Assembly: GCF_040954835.1 (NCBI RefSeq)
Contig: NC_090723.1
Coordinates: 8,008,001 to 8,072,000, forward strand
DNA length: 64,000 nt
From: Lepisosteus oculatus
Lineage: Eukaryota; Chordata; Actinopteri; Semionotiformes; Lepisosteidae
Reading direction: 5' to 3'
Shown: positions 1 to 10,424 of the stretch, in pieces
Numbering within the stretch: position 1 is the first letter of the stretch
Layout of the letters: the number at the start of each line of letters is the position of its first letter
Notes under the pieces: generated by a model
The model's database searches: none
Seen by the model: the letters and a program-made list of their open reading frames with translations, nothing else
What the model was told of the DNA's origin: nothing
Made by a program: the position numbers and the translations under genes

Positions 1-518
1 GATTATTCAGTCTCTCCTAAAGGAAGGTCAACTCATAATTTCATCAAGAGGACATGCTGATTCAATGTGCTGAATGCAACTGAAAGCATTGTCTCTCTAA
101 ACTCAAAAGCTGGTTTGACTTTGTCTTAGGCATGCTTAGTCTTAGAATAATTCTGCTCTTAACCTGCACTGCATTGCAAAAGGCAGCAGGGAAAAGGTAG
201 GTCACCAGGGCACCTACAAGAGGAAACAATGACAAATGATCAGGACAGTCTTGCCACAGTCGTGAAGGACAGTGATACCGAAATGTTAAGTTCCCTGAAG
301 GCAAAGAACAACTGCCAGGTAATGTAATATCATTGCCCACTAGGCAAGGAGAATGAACTTTTTAGAAAAGTCAGACGTTAGAGCAACTGAACCGTATGGT
401 TCGAGAGATTAATCATCGCTGAAATCCACTGCTGTATTTTGCATTTAGGTTTTATGTATGTATTTTCTACATGTATTATAAAATACGAATATTTGTGTGC
501 GTTTTCTGCGCATTCTTT
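1..518. other. No gene seen
   Basis: AT-rich single-copy-looking sequence. Short open frames here show no recognisable domain and no splice context. Confidence 0.5.
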
Positions 519-608
519 GGTCTTCCATCCAGGTACTGACCAGGTTCACACCTGCTGAGCTTCAGTGGGCTGCCAACTGCGAGCTGCAGGGTGATATGGC
601 TGCTGGCA
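519..608 (-). repeat. SINE3-like fragment (5S-derived head)
   Basis: Read on the minus strand, this block carries the 5S-rRNA-like promoter part also present in the longer copy at 5250-5722: the 'GAAGCTCAGCAGGTGTGA' box followed by 'CCTGGTCAGTACCTGGATG'. It stops soon after the box C-like part, so it is a 5' fragment without the tail. The similarity was judged by eye against the in-window copy and against remembered 5S rRNA. Confidence 0.8.
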
Positions 609-1945
609 TAAGATAAGTCAGTGTGTTTGTTTCTCTACCCCGTTAACACATGCCCATAATTTGTGACAGGCTTTAACTTGCTCCTCTACCTTTTGCAATC
701 ATTCTGCCGTGCTTGCATCGTGTGTTTACCATGTTTTTACCACACCCCACTGAAGTAAACTTGGAACAGCTGCTCCTTTGTAATACATGCAGCTGTGCAC
801 CAGCCGAGGTGGACAGATGGGCCCATTTTCACCCCAGCAAATGCCAAATGTTGTACTGGCATAGCACATCAAATTACACTGCATTGTTCCGATCCTGCAG
901 ACTGTAGTCTGCTTTCTATACTGAAAGGTCACAGCTCCTTAAATAAAGTGTCACCGGCTTATCAGTGCCCTAAGAATGACGCAACCAAGCCCGTCTGTTG
1001 AACTCAACGAGGTGCCCTCTCTTATGTCACCCCTGACAGGGGATTCTGCTTGCAGCTCATCTGGGGGAGTCCCAGATGAGTTTCTGCTGAATGCTTAGCA
1101 CTGTCAAAGTCCATAAAATCCAGAGGCTGCCTGTGTCGGGTTTGGTTTTTCAAGCCTCTACCGCAGATAACTTTAATTTTATCAGAGGTATTAATCGCTG
1201 GTGCCGTCTTGCTTATTTTCTGTTCTCATCCACCTATTAAACTCTTGCAGGCGGTTGTGAACCTTGCTTCCTGTCATTAGTCTTTAACGCCTGCCATCAT
1301 GTGCATGAAGTGGTTTTCTCCGAGAGGAGAAGGCTGTGTACAGTCGATTATGTGGATGTAAGAGAACAAAGAAATGGGAACTCTTGTATTTAAAAGTATA
1401 GGACGAGCTCATGCCAAATGGAAAACAATTTGGCCTTTTTTTACCTTTTATTAGATGTAGGACAATGGATTTTACAGCATGAAATACTGGGTGTCTAAGC
1501 TTGGTGCTTTAGTCCAACCAAGAGATAAACAGAGTAAATCCTTTAATAACATAAATACAAGGCTCTAGGTAAGGCTGTAAGAAGAAAGGTTTTCAGTATT
1601 CCACAAAAAATGTATTTCCTCAGCAAAAATTCAGTTCTAAGAAATCCAAGAACGTGCACTGATGTAAATGAAGTAAAGGTACCAGCTAAATGATCTAAAT
1701 AATTCTAACCTTTTCTGGTGTATAACTTTTGTTCCCTGGTCTCCCAGGTATTCTACAATCACATATGGTGAAGGAAATGTCTGTAGAGGTCACCTACTGT
1801 GGCTAATGTGTAAGGAAGAGTAAGGAACAATATTCTTCTGATCACCTCCTGCCTTCTTATTTCTTTCAAAGCAAAAGTGCCAAGGAGTCAAGAAAGATGG
1901 ACAAGGGACACCTGTTGCAGTTCAATTTGCCTTCATCCCCCCAGT
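609..1945. other. No gene seen
   Basis: Unique-looking sequence. It includes a short perfect hairpin at about 1057-1081 (10-bp arms CTCATCTGGG / CCCAGATGAG, 5-base loop). No exon or repeat family was recognised. Confidence 0.5.
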
Positions 1946-2219
1946 GGGGTGCTCTGTGGCTCAGGATCTGCGCCTGTGGCTGGAAGGTTACTGGTTCGTA
2001 TCCCGCGGCTGGCAGAGGGGTTGTACTCCATTGGGCCCCTGAGCAAGGCCCTTAACCCCAGCTGCTCCAGGGGCGCCGTATAAATGGCTGACTCTGTGCT
2101 CTGACCCCAAGCTTCTCTCCCTGGCTGTGTGTCTCATGGAGAGCAAGCTGGAGTCTTTGAAAAGACAAATTCCTAATACAAGAAATTGTATATGGCCAAT
2201 AAAGTGATCTTATCTTAGC
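1946..2219 (+). mobile_element. tRNA-derived SINE
   Basis: The head has a tRNA-like RNA polymerase III promoter: A box TGGCTCAGG at 1957-1965 and B box GGTTCGTATCC at 1993-2003, with spacing typical of tRNA SINEs. A central part with the common fish SINE text 'GAGCAAGGCCCTTAACCCC' follows, and then a 3' tail ending near 'CCAATAAAGTGATCTTATC', which is probably borrowed from a partner LINE. Clear target-site duplications were not found. The subfamily is not assigned. Confidence 0.85.
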
Positions 2220-5200
2220 TGAGGAGAGTGTGACACAGTACCTTTCTCTTTTTTGCTCTTTTGCTTGAAAGCAAGTGGGCCCCAAGGAGACACTGAAAAT
2301 AAGTTGAGTTGTGAATGAACTCAAACAATCTGCTTTCCCTTGCACTGGAATGGTGGCTGTGTTGACAGACCCCAGTGGGAAAGCAGAGCCATTAACCGTC
2401 TACCAGCTTCTCACAGAAGTCTTTCTGTCCCTGCTTTGTGTTACCCTCACTTCAGAGACCTGGGAAGTGATCTGACCCAGAAGCACTCAGGGGAATGGAG
2501 CTGCACTCTGAAGTCAATGAGTATAAGAGGCTTTGAAATGCGTATGTTTGGGTTTTTATTATTTTAAATTCACACATCCGAAGAGCATACATACCCTAAA
2601 TGATACAAGTGCTGTGCCTCTTAAAATAAATGAAAAGCATTACTGTACAGAGAACATCACAGTAGACTCCATTCCTTATGGAGGTGACTTCACAGTTATT
2701 TAAAAAGTAACAGTGTATTTTTTAACAGTGTATTTGGCATGGTGCACATGCAAGTATTGAACACTTACTGAACACGTTGTAACATGTAATATGTTTGAAG
2801 CAGGGCTGTTTGTGTTTTCGGTTTACGCAATTGTGTTGGCGTTTTTGGCGGTGGGGTTTGTTCAGTTTGGCGGTTCCACACCAGATTGCACATCGTTCAT
2901 TTTCAGGTTGGCCTTCTAAGCAATGGCATCCGTTATTAGATCACATTCTGTTTGCATGAATTAATCAAGAGCTCAGAAGGAAAATCAGCTGGGGTTCCCA
3001 AGAAGTGCTATAAGGGATTTGAGTGACCTGGGAGACGTGTGCAATTTACTTCATAACCAGAGCAACTGAGTAACAGAGAACATGGTGGATTTAAAGCAGA
3101 CTGATTCGGCATGGCTCAGAGATACACATTCAAGGGCTGTCAGTGCAGTTTTGGAATAATCTGTCTATGCGCACTAAGAGGGCGGAAGAGCTGTCAGAAA
3201 GAATTTGTTGAAGCCAGTGACCCCCTTCAGAAGAAGAAGAAGTCTCCTAAAGAAGGGAGCATTTATGTTCTGCAATATATGTGGTGGGGAAAATAAAGCA
3301 CCCCAGACTTGACAGTTGCTGTAAATCAGTTTTGAGTGTATATCCCTCTTTATTTTATCCTTGTCAATGTAGTTTGGATTCACCAGTTGGCTGTCACAGA
3401 CATGCCCGGTCTCCCTGTGGCTTTTAAAAGCTTTAATTCACAGCATATTCAAATAAAGGGCTTTTATTTAAGACACTGTCCTCAACGGCAGCCACTATTT
3501 CATACAGCATATCAGTGCTGGATTTGAGTAACAGAGACAACAACTGACTCGTTATCTTTCCATCTCTGTCCTGCTCTCAGCCAGTGCTCTTAGTAAAAAA
3601 TAATATCCTGCTGCCAGTAGCTTTTACGCTTTATCTGATCAAACAGTGTTGGAGCCAACTTGAGCATATTAACTTCTATAGTGCTATTACATTGAACGAC
3701 AACCACACAATCTTTGGCAGATCAATTTTGTTGATCATCATTTGTTTTAAAAAGGACACACGATCCCGATTTCAAAATGCAATCACTTTACAAAGTGCTG
3801 CGAGTACGCCGATGTCCAGAAAAAGGCTTAAGGGGCATTGGTTATGCCTCCAGACGGAAGAGAAATTCGAACTAAGAGTTACCCACGATTGTGGGGAAAA
3901 AATCAAGTCTTGTGGTGGAACATGTAATTACAGAAAAAAGCTTTGCTCATGCACAGGATGTTCTTGTTTTGCAAATTAGCCTGTGTTCTACTCACACATA
4001 AATGGCATGAAGGTTATTTTTAAGTCAACAGAAAAAAAATACAGAACTCCAATCCAGCTGCCAAGCTTCTCCTGGGTGGAGAAAGGAGGTTCTGATAACA
4101 AAAGCTACAGAATTTGCAGTTTGAGACTAGCAGGGGGGTTAACGTTTTGATTTAGTCTAGATTTTCGCTTAGAAAATGTCAAACCCATACTCCAAAGCTC
4201 CAGTCTTCCAGAAGCTTGGATTGTTTAGGCATGTGCTTAACCTACAGCATTGCTCATATCCAGTATATTCCAGTCATTTCAGCTTTGCAAGGAGGCCTGT
4301 GGCTCTCTTCTCCTCTGGGAAGGCTCCTCATCTCTTTAGGCGGTTTGCGTCTCAAAGGCAGTTGCAAAGCGACTACGCTTCCAGCGGAAAAGCGCTCCGT
4401 AACTGCACATTTGAATCCACCAAAGAGAGCTTTCGGAATGAGCTGGAATGAGAACCTTTCTAAACTGCCTCGGTCATGGAAGAGTGTTGAGAACTCTTCA
4501 GGCTTGCAAAGCTCAAGGCAATAGTGACAATTTTGCCAAATTCATCTCTGCCCATTTCAGTAGTCTGACTCTGAAGAACACATATTGTCTCAGTACATTG
4601 CAAATTCTGTTACTCTGAATTGAGTTACATACGTCTTTTACTCATTTTGGTTTTAGTTCAGGTAACAGAAGCATCTTTTAAAAAATAGTTCAAAGCATAA
4701 GAAATTGACAGTGAATGATCTGTCTATGTATAACCATTAGCTTTTTAAATGTCTCTGTTTCCCCACCTTAAATTTTCTTTGTCATATTTGATTTGCAATG
4801 GCTTTGGCTTAGTTTTACCCTGCACGCCACAGAGTAGTTAACCTCGTCAGTAGATATAATAAATACGTTTGCATTTACATGTACAGTACCCTTGGGTATT
4901 ATAACACTATGGGTATTCTGCGACAGTAAATGATATGATCATAACCATTTTGAAAGGGGCAATTAATTATTAAAATGAGATTCTGAAAGGAAGATAGTAT
5001 ATCAAATCCCCAAATGTTTCTTTCAGTGAGCTAAAAGGCTGCAGTATGACAAACTGTGATAGGAGTGTTTCATATTTATCATGCTCAGATCGTAACCAGA
5101 ACTAGACCACATGGTCAGTTTACTCTTGCTTGTCTTCGCTCTTCATGTTTTACTGTATAATGCTGCAAACATTTTAATGCCCTGGGTCTGTGTTGCACTG

Positions 5201-5249
5201 AGGACTTGCCTTCACTGCTACCCATCCATGCATGTCCTGTGATCTGCCT
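2220..5249. other. No gene seen
   Basis: Mostly unique AT-rich sequence. The longest frame (3584-3979, plus, 131 codons) is low-complexity and then Cys/Lys-rich. It has no recognised domain and is treated as chance. Overlapping frames at 4176-4524 are likewise unsupported. Confidence 0.45.
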
Positions 5250-5722
5250 AGCAGTGCCAGCAGTCACATCATCCTGCAACGCACAGCTGGCAGCCCACTG
5301 AAGCTCAGCAGGTGTGAGCCTGGTCAGTACCTGGATGGGAGACCTCCTGGGAAAAACTAAGGTTGCTGCTGGAACACGTGTTAGTGGGACCAGCAGGGGG
5401 CGCTCACCCTGTGGTCTATGTGGGTCCTATAGTGACAGGGACACTATACTGTAAAAAGGCGCAGTCCTTCGGATGAGACGTAAAACTGAGGTTCTGACTC
5501 TCTGTGGTCGTTAAAAATCCCAGGATGTTTCACTCTGTTCTCCTCTCCACTGAGAGCTGATGTGTGGTAAGTGTTCTGGTGCACTATGGCTGTTGTCGCA
5601 TCATCCAGGTGGGGCTGCACACTGGTGCTGGTGGAGGGGATCCCCATTACCTGTAAAGCGCTTTGAGTGGAGTGTCCAGAAAAGCACTATATAAGTGTAA
5701 GCAATTATTATTATTATTATTT
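5250..5722 (+). mobile_element. SINE3-like retroposon, near full length
   Basis: The head resembles 5S rRNA: 'GAAGCTCAGCAGG' then 'CTGGTCAGTACCTGGATG' and 'GGAGACC' match the 5S internal promoter (A box, intermediate element and C box). The body includes 'CAGCAGGGGGCGCTC'. The 3' end is 'AAAGCGCTTTGAGTGGAG' plus 'AAAAGCACTATATAAGTG', finishing in a short ATT microsatellite. This is the architecture of 5S-derived fish SINEs (SINE3 class) mobilised by a LINE with the same tail. Other pieces of the family lie at 519, 8115, 36843 and 44690. Confidence 0.9.
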
Positions 5723-8114
5723 CTTACACCCAAGAGCCAGCAGCATAGTATGGGGTACTGTGTCTTTCTGCTCACAGCTGCTTGCTTCAGACACTTCAGG
5801 ATTCTTTACTAAGCACTCAGAGCCTGTGTCTGCTTACAAGACTCAGAACCAATGTGATTTTTAGACACAGACCTGTTCCGTGACTTAACTTGATGTTGCT
5901 ATTGGTACAGTCTTTTCCTGTTTGTCATCCAAAATTTGATGCATCTAAGCTATTTATTTTTATGTTAAGAAATATCATTTTGGGAGGATATTTATACAAA
6001 TGTTTTATGTTACTATCTGAAGATCAAGATTTTTTTTATTTGAAAGGTGCAGAGAAAGTAATTGTTATAATTAAATCTTATTAATCAAAACACTTTGCTT
6101 CCCAGACGATAAGGATGCAGCTCTTCCTCTGCCTTGCGTCATATACTGTACGTCTTTGCCCAACAATACTCACCACACAGGGAAGTATTTAAACAACTAA
6201 TTTAATTATTTAGAACAAGAAATCACAATGTGATTAAGAACACTATAAATGGAATTATGCATGGTATTTAAACGATTGTATATTACCTGCATGACCTTTA
6301 CAGGGATTGTGATTATTCTTAGATGATACCTTAAGATCAAAAGGCTTAAATTTGTGTCTTGGAATAGGTTTGAGCTACTTCTGCATTATTAATAGCATTG
6401 AATGGCATATTAAAATCCTATCATGCAGCTGTCCACATGTTAAAGTGAACTGCAGAGTTCCAGCACTACTGTGACATATACCTGAAGAATTATATGAAAA
6501 TATTTTCTTCAATATAGCTTAAAATCATATAAGGTGTCATTTGTGAACATGCATTTCCTGAAATTTATAGATCTAATGTTTCAGAACTTAAGAGCTCAGC
6601 TTTGCTATTGCCGAGTTTGATTGCATGATCTTAGACATTTATTAGGGTTAGAGGGACAGATTTTGAATTTGTGAAAAAAATTATGGGCAGGATGAAAGAG
6701 AACCGGCCTTGATAGCATTTGAAACACATGTTCACTAACTGCAGCAGTGACAAATATAGCTGCAGTTCATAAGCACTTGCTTTCAGAGGAGATACTGCAG
6801 CCCACCCATGTTGACTCTTATAAAAGTTAACCATATCAACAACAGACACAAAGAGTACTTACTCTTTTTACAAAATATAATTATCCTGAGGCTCTGTTAG
6901 TATTTGGAATCCCCAAACGTTTTTTAAAATAGTTTTGAGTTCTATTATACTTATTTCTAAAATACTTTTTTGTAGGGACAGAATGCACAGCATTTCCTTA
7001 TGACCCGTTATAATAATATAAACATGCGTTTATAAGTAATTTTGATGACTGACAATTATATGACATTTTAATATGTAATGCTGTTTGTACTGTGTAATAA
7101 GAAACTTTGTTTTAAGGGAAAAACCGGAAGTATACTTTTTTTTCCTAGTCCTAATTCTACTTGACATACTGATCCCATCCATGCTCTGTTTAATCGTTTG
7201 TCAGGGGTATCTCTAGTTCGTGTAGCTTCAGCCACTGTGACATTTTTATTATTGTAGACGACCTGAATCTTAATCTTGGCCCGGAGCTTTCAACTTTCAA
7301 CCAATAATTATGCTTTTTAGAAGATTTGCATCTTCCAGATAAAATTCTTTGAAGTCTCCCAGCCACTCTATATGGTCTTTGTGGTTTCGACCTGAGCTTT
7401 TGAGGGTCAACTCTTCGGGCAGCTCTTAAACTTAATCTACTCGCTTTTTATATAAAAACAATAATACTGTTTATTTATCGATCTTTCTCAAGGGGCTAAA
7501 CTATCTTTCTCCAGAGTCCCAGAAATGTTTAAAACAGCCTTTTTGTTGCAAACAGCAAACCCCTGTCATAAACTCTATTCTAAAGCGAGCGCGATCTGAC
7601 AGCTTACATTTTGAAATAAAAAAAAAATCCGAATGCGGACGTTTTGAAAGATTTTAAGTGTCAGTCTAAAGCTGAAGAGCAGAAAGGGTAACAGATTTTT
7701 TTAAAGTGTGGTAAAAATATCAGGACAAGACTTATTAAATTATAGGATGTCTCAGCAAATTTAGTGAGACAAGGTTTTAAATGAAAATAGCAGTCTTTTA
7801 TAATATATATATATATTCGGGGACAAGGGAGGCTGAAGCCGAAGCCTGAAGAATATTCCCTAAAGGTTTTTAAATAACAGAAGTCTGAAAGTATTATGAT
7901 GCTTTTTTATACTTGTCACATTGCCTTGACCTGCAACTATAACCCGAATTTGAGATGCGCATTCTGTGCTCTTCTGCTATAAATAAGCTCTTTTTGAAGT
8001 CTAAATTAATTTGCTTTGTTTGATACCGCAAAGGGTATTCGTTAATATGACGCACCACCGCGAAACATTTTAAAATATATATATATATTTCTGTTACTTC
8101 TTTGTATTAGTTGT
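5723..8114. other. No gene seen; AT-rich
   Basis: AT-rich sequence with small TA runs at about 7801-7816 and 8075-8089. No exon or repeat family was recognised. Confidence 0.5.
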
Positions 8115-8238
8115 CAGGTGGATGCTGCACACTGGTGGTGGTGGAGGGGATCCCCATTACCTGTAAAGCGCTTTGAGTGGAGTGTCCAGAAAAGCGCTAT
8201 ACAAGTGTAAGCAATTATTATTATTATTATTATTACTA
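8115..8238 (+). repeat. SINE3-like 3' tail fragment
   Basis: Nearly identical to the last ~125 bases of the copy at 5250-5722: the 'GGTGGAGGGGATCCCCATT' region, 'AAAGCGCTTTGAGTGGAG' and an ATT repeat tail. The 5S-like head is absent, as expected from 5'-truncated reverse transcription. Confidence 0.9.
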
Positions 8239-8449
8239 CTTCTGAATTTACCCTTGCACGTGGCTGCGATTTTCTGCGATGATTCAGTGACTAGTTTATT
8301 ACTTACCCGGAAACTTCCTGAAGAGGGCGGATCGGCCAAGTACAAGATAAAAAAAAAAAATCAATCGCTTCTTTGCTTTAATACCGCAATTTTTATTGGA
8401 TTATTTCAGTATTTATTGTAGAACTCATGTAAGAAGACTCTCTGTGAGA

Positions 8450-8920
8450 GGGCCCCGAGCTAACGCTAAGGGATTTTAATTACTTCAAAAATATCAGGAC
8501 GCTCAATTACTGTGAAAGTGCAAATTCCCTCATTGTGCTTTGATCTTCCTCAGGTAGACTATGAAGCCAATTGAAAACGGCTGCAATCGTGAATGATGTC
8601 ATAGGTGGCCCCAGGCATTTGTATAATAAAGTTGCATAACAGTCAAACTGAATTGGCCGAATGATTAATTATTATTCTTTCCTTGACGGTGCGAGTTTAT
8701 TAACGAAATTTAAGATGTTAGACGGCAGCTGTTGGGAAAACAGGCAGGTGTTTTAAATGATTGGCGGTGGCTTTTAAGTGATGATCTCTTGCGCTCGTTA
8801 ATGTGTGTTGTTGACGCAGTGCATTTTGTTATGCTGCTGATTATTCATTGTTAATGTCTGACGCAGCCAAAACTGCATTATCTCAAGCATTTGTCAAGAT
8901 CACCTAACTATGGGTCTATT
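8450..8920. promoter_or_regulatory. Putative conserved non-coding element
   Basis: No long open frame and no repeat signature, but the sequence is dense in developmental transcription-factor motifs: TAATTA at 8477-8482 and 8666-8671, CAGCTG at 8726-8731, CAGGTG at 8745-8750, plus further ATTA and CAAT-like sites. This composition is typical of vertebrate conserved enhancers. Conservation itself cannot be tested here, so the call is inference. Confidence 0.25.
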
Positions 8921-9972
8921 CCCAGTGTTCCTGAAACCTGTGCATTATAAATAGTAGTATGCAATGAAGTGCAGATCAAAGGAAGGAAATGACAACGCTT
9001 TCACAGAGCTTTTATAGAGTTTTTTCATCAATAAATATCTATGTTCAGGCTTGAATCATTATTTTGGTAAAAACAACAGAGCACAAAGGGGTCATTTAAA
9101 ACATTCCAGCTCATCTGAAAAAACACCTCCACTTTTCCCCAAGAAGGACCATGATATTTTTTTATGAGTTCCAACAAGCATATACACTAAGTGCACTTAA
9201 AACTAATTGCAAACTAAATTAAAACAGCCTCATCAAAGAGAAATGCTTTCATGAGTTGTCCAGGCTGGGCCTCGTTGAAAATTCAGAGGAACTTTGATGT
9301 AAGAGGGAAAAAGGTCTCAGCCCATTTCTCTGAAACAGCCGAAAACACGCTTAACATGTGACAGGAAACAGAAGGGCTTTGATGACCGGCACTGTTTTCC
9401 TTATCTCTGCTTGGTTCATTTATTGCGTGTGCAACATCCAGGTCTGAAACCTCAGACTGCCCATCCATCCGAAACTTACCAACCCAGCACTTGATGCAGG
9501 CTCTGTGTTTGCCAAGGCCATGCTGTCTTGTGCAGTACGTGATAGACACTGGCTTGGCGAATTGCTCCAGGCATGTCAGTCAAGCTTTTGGCTTAATCCA
9601 GGCATAGATGTGTGTTTTGTACTTAGTGCTCAAGTTTCCACTTCTGACGATCAAGAAAAATGATGTGGCCCTTCAGTATTCACAACAGTTGTTGAGAATC
9701 AGGAAAACCCAATAAATGTAAGCTACAACTGCTAAAATGCCAGTGTATTCAATGCCAAATGCAACAGATTGAGACATTTAACCATTTACTATCAATATTT
9801 TGCTTTTTGGGGGATTTAGACAAGATTCCCATTTAGGGCAATGCAGTACATAGAGCCATATATGCAAGAAAAAAAAAGTGCAGAGAACATTAAAATATCA
9901 CTTTTCCTACATTTCACTTCTTTCCTAAAACACAGCCATGCCATCAAACATCCTCTATGTTTTCTAATAATA
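8921..9972. other. No gene seen
   Basis: Unique-looking sequence. The minus-strand frame at 9283-9549 has no recognised domain or splice context. Confidence 0.45.
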
Positions 9973-10018
9973 TTAACCCTAACCCTAGCTAAGGGTTTGG
10001 GTAGTTAGGGTTAGGGTT
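9973..10018. repeat. Inverted interstitial telomere-like repeat
   Basis: Two CCCTAA units on the left face degenerate and then exact TTAGGG units on the right, around a short centre (AGCTAAGGGTTTGGGTAG). This is a head-to-head telomere-hexamer palindrome of about 46 bp, directly abutting the hAT element at 10024. Confidence 0.8.
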
Positions 10019-10023
10019 CAGAG

Positions 10024-10424
10024 TAGAGCTGGGCGCTAATTCGATAACGATAATTATTGCGATATAATTTTCCTCGATATCATTTTAACAAAAGTTCGAT
10101 AAATGTTCGATATATATGTTTATGCTTTGCGCATGATATGTGCACAAAATGCTGCGCGAGAGCGCATGCGTGTTGCAGACCGGGCAGCTAACAGATTTGT
10201 TTAATGTTTCTGCTGTCTGGCAAGTGTTTGTTGTGTTCTTAAAATAAAGAGTTGTTTAATTTACCAGTTAACTGTCTGGTTTCTTCAACTTTCACTCAGG
10301 AGAAAAAAATCTGCCTTTAAACTTGAAAGAAATAATGCTTTGACATTTATCGTGATAATTATCGATATCGACTGATATGAACATTTTTATCGTGATAATG
10401 TTTTGGCCATATCATCCAGCCCTA
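10024..10424. mobile_element. Non-autonomous hAT element (401 bp)
   Basis: The ends are imperfect terminal inverted repeats (TAGAGCTGGGCG on the left; TAGGGCTGGATG when the right end is reversed), the CAGGGCTGGGCGATA-type terminus common in vertebrate hAT elements. The 8-bp target duplication is nearly perfect: GTTCAGAG at 10016-10023 and GTTCAGAT at 10425-10432. Subterminal TCGATA/ATCGTGATAAT motifs are repeated inside both ends. It has no transposase frame and must have been moved in trans. Confidence 0.85.

Noticed and set aside
1946..2020. Functional tRNA gene
   Set aside because: A and B boxes are present but no cloverleaf forms by eye, and a SINE body follows directly.
5281..5350. 5S rRNA gene
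   Set aside because: Only the internal promoter part matches 5S rRNA. The sequence continues into a SINE body and tail, and other copies are truncated as retroposons are.
9973..10018. True chromosome end
   Set aside because: Only a few hexamers in opposite orientations, embedded in ordinary sequence with unique DNA on both sides.
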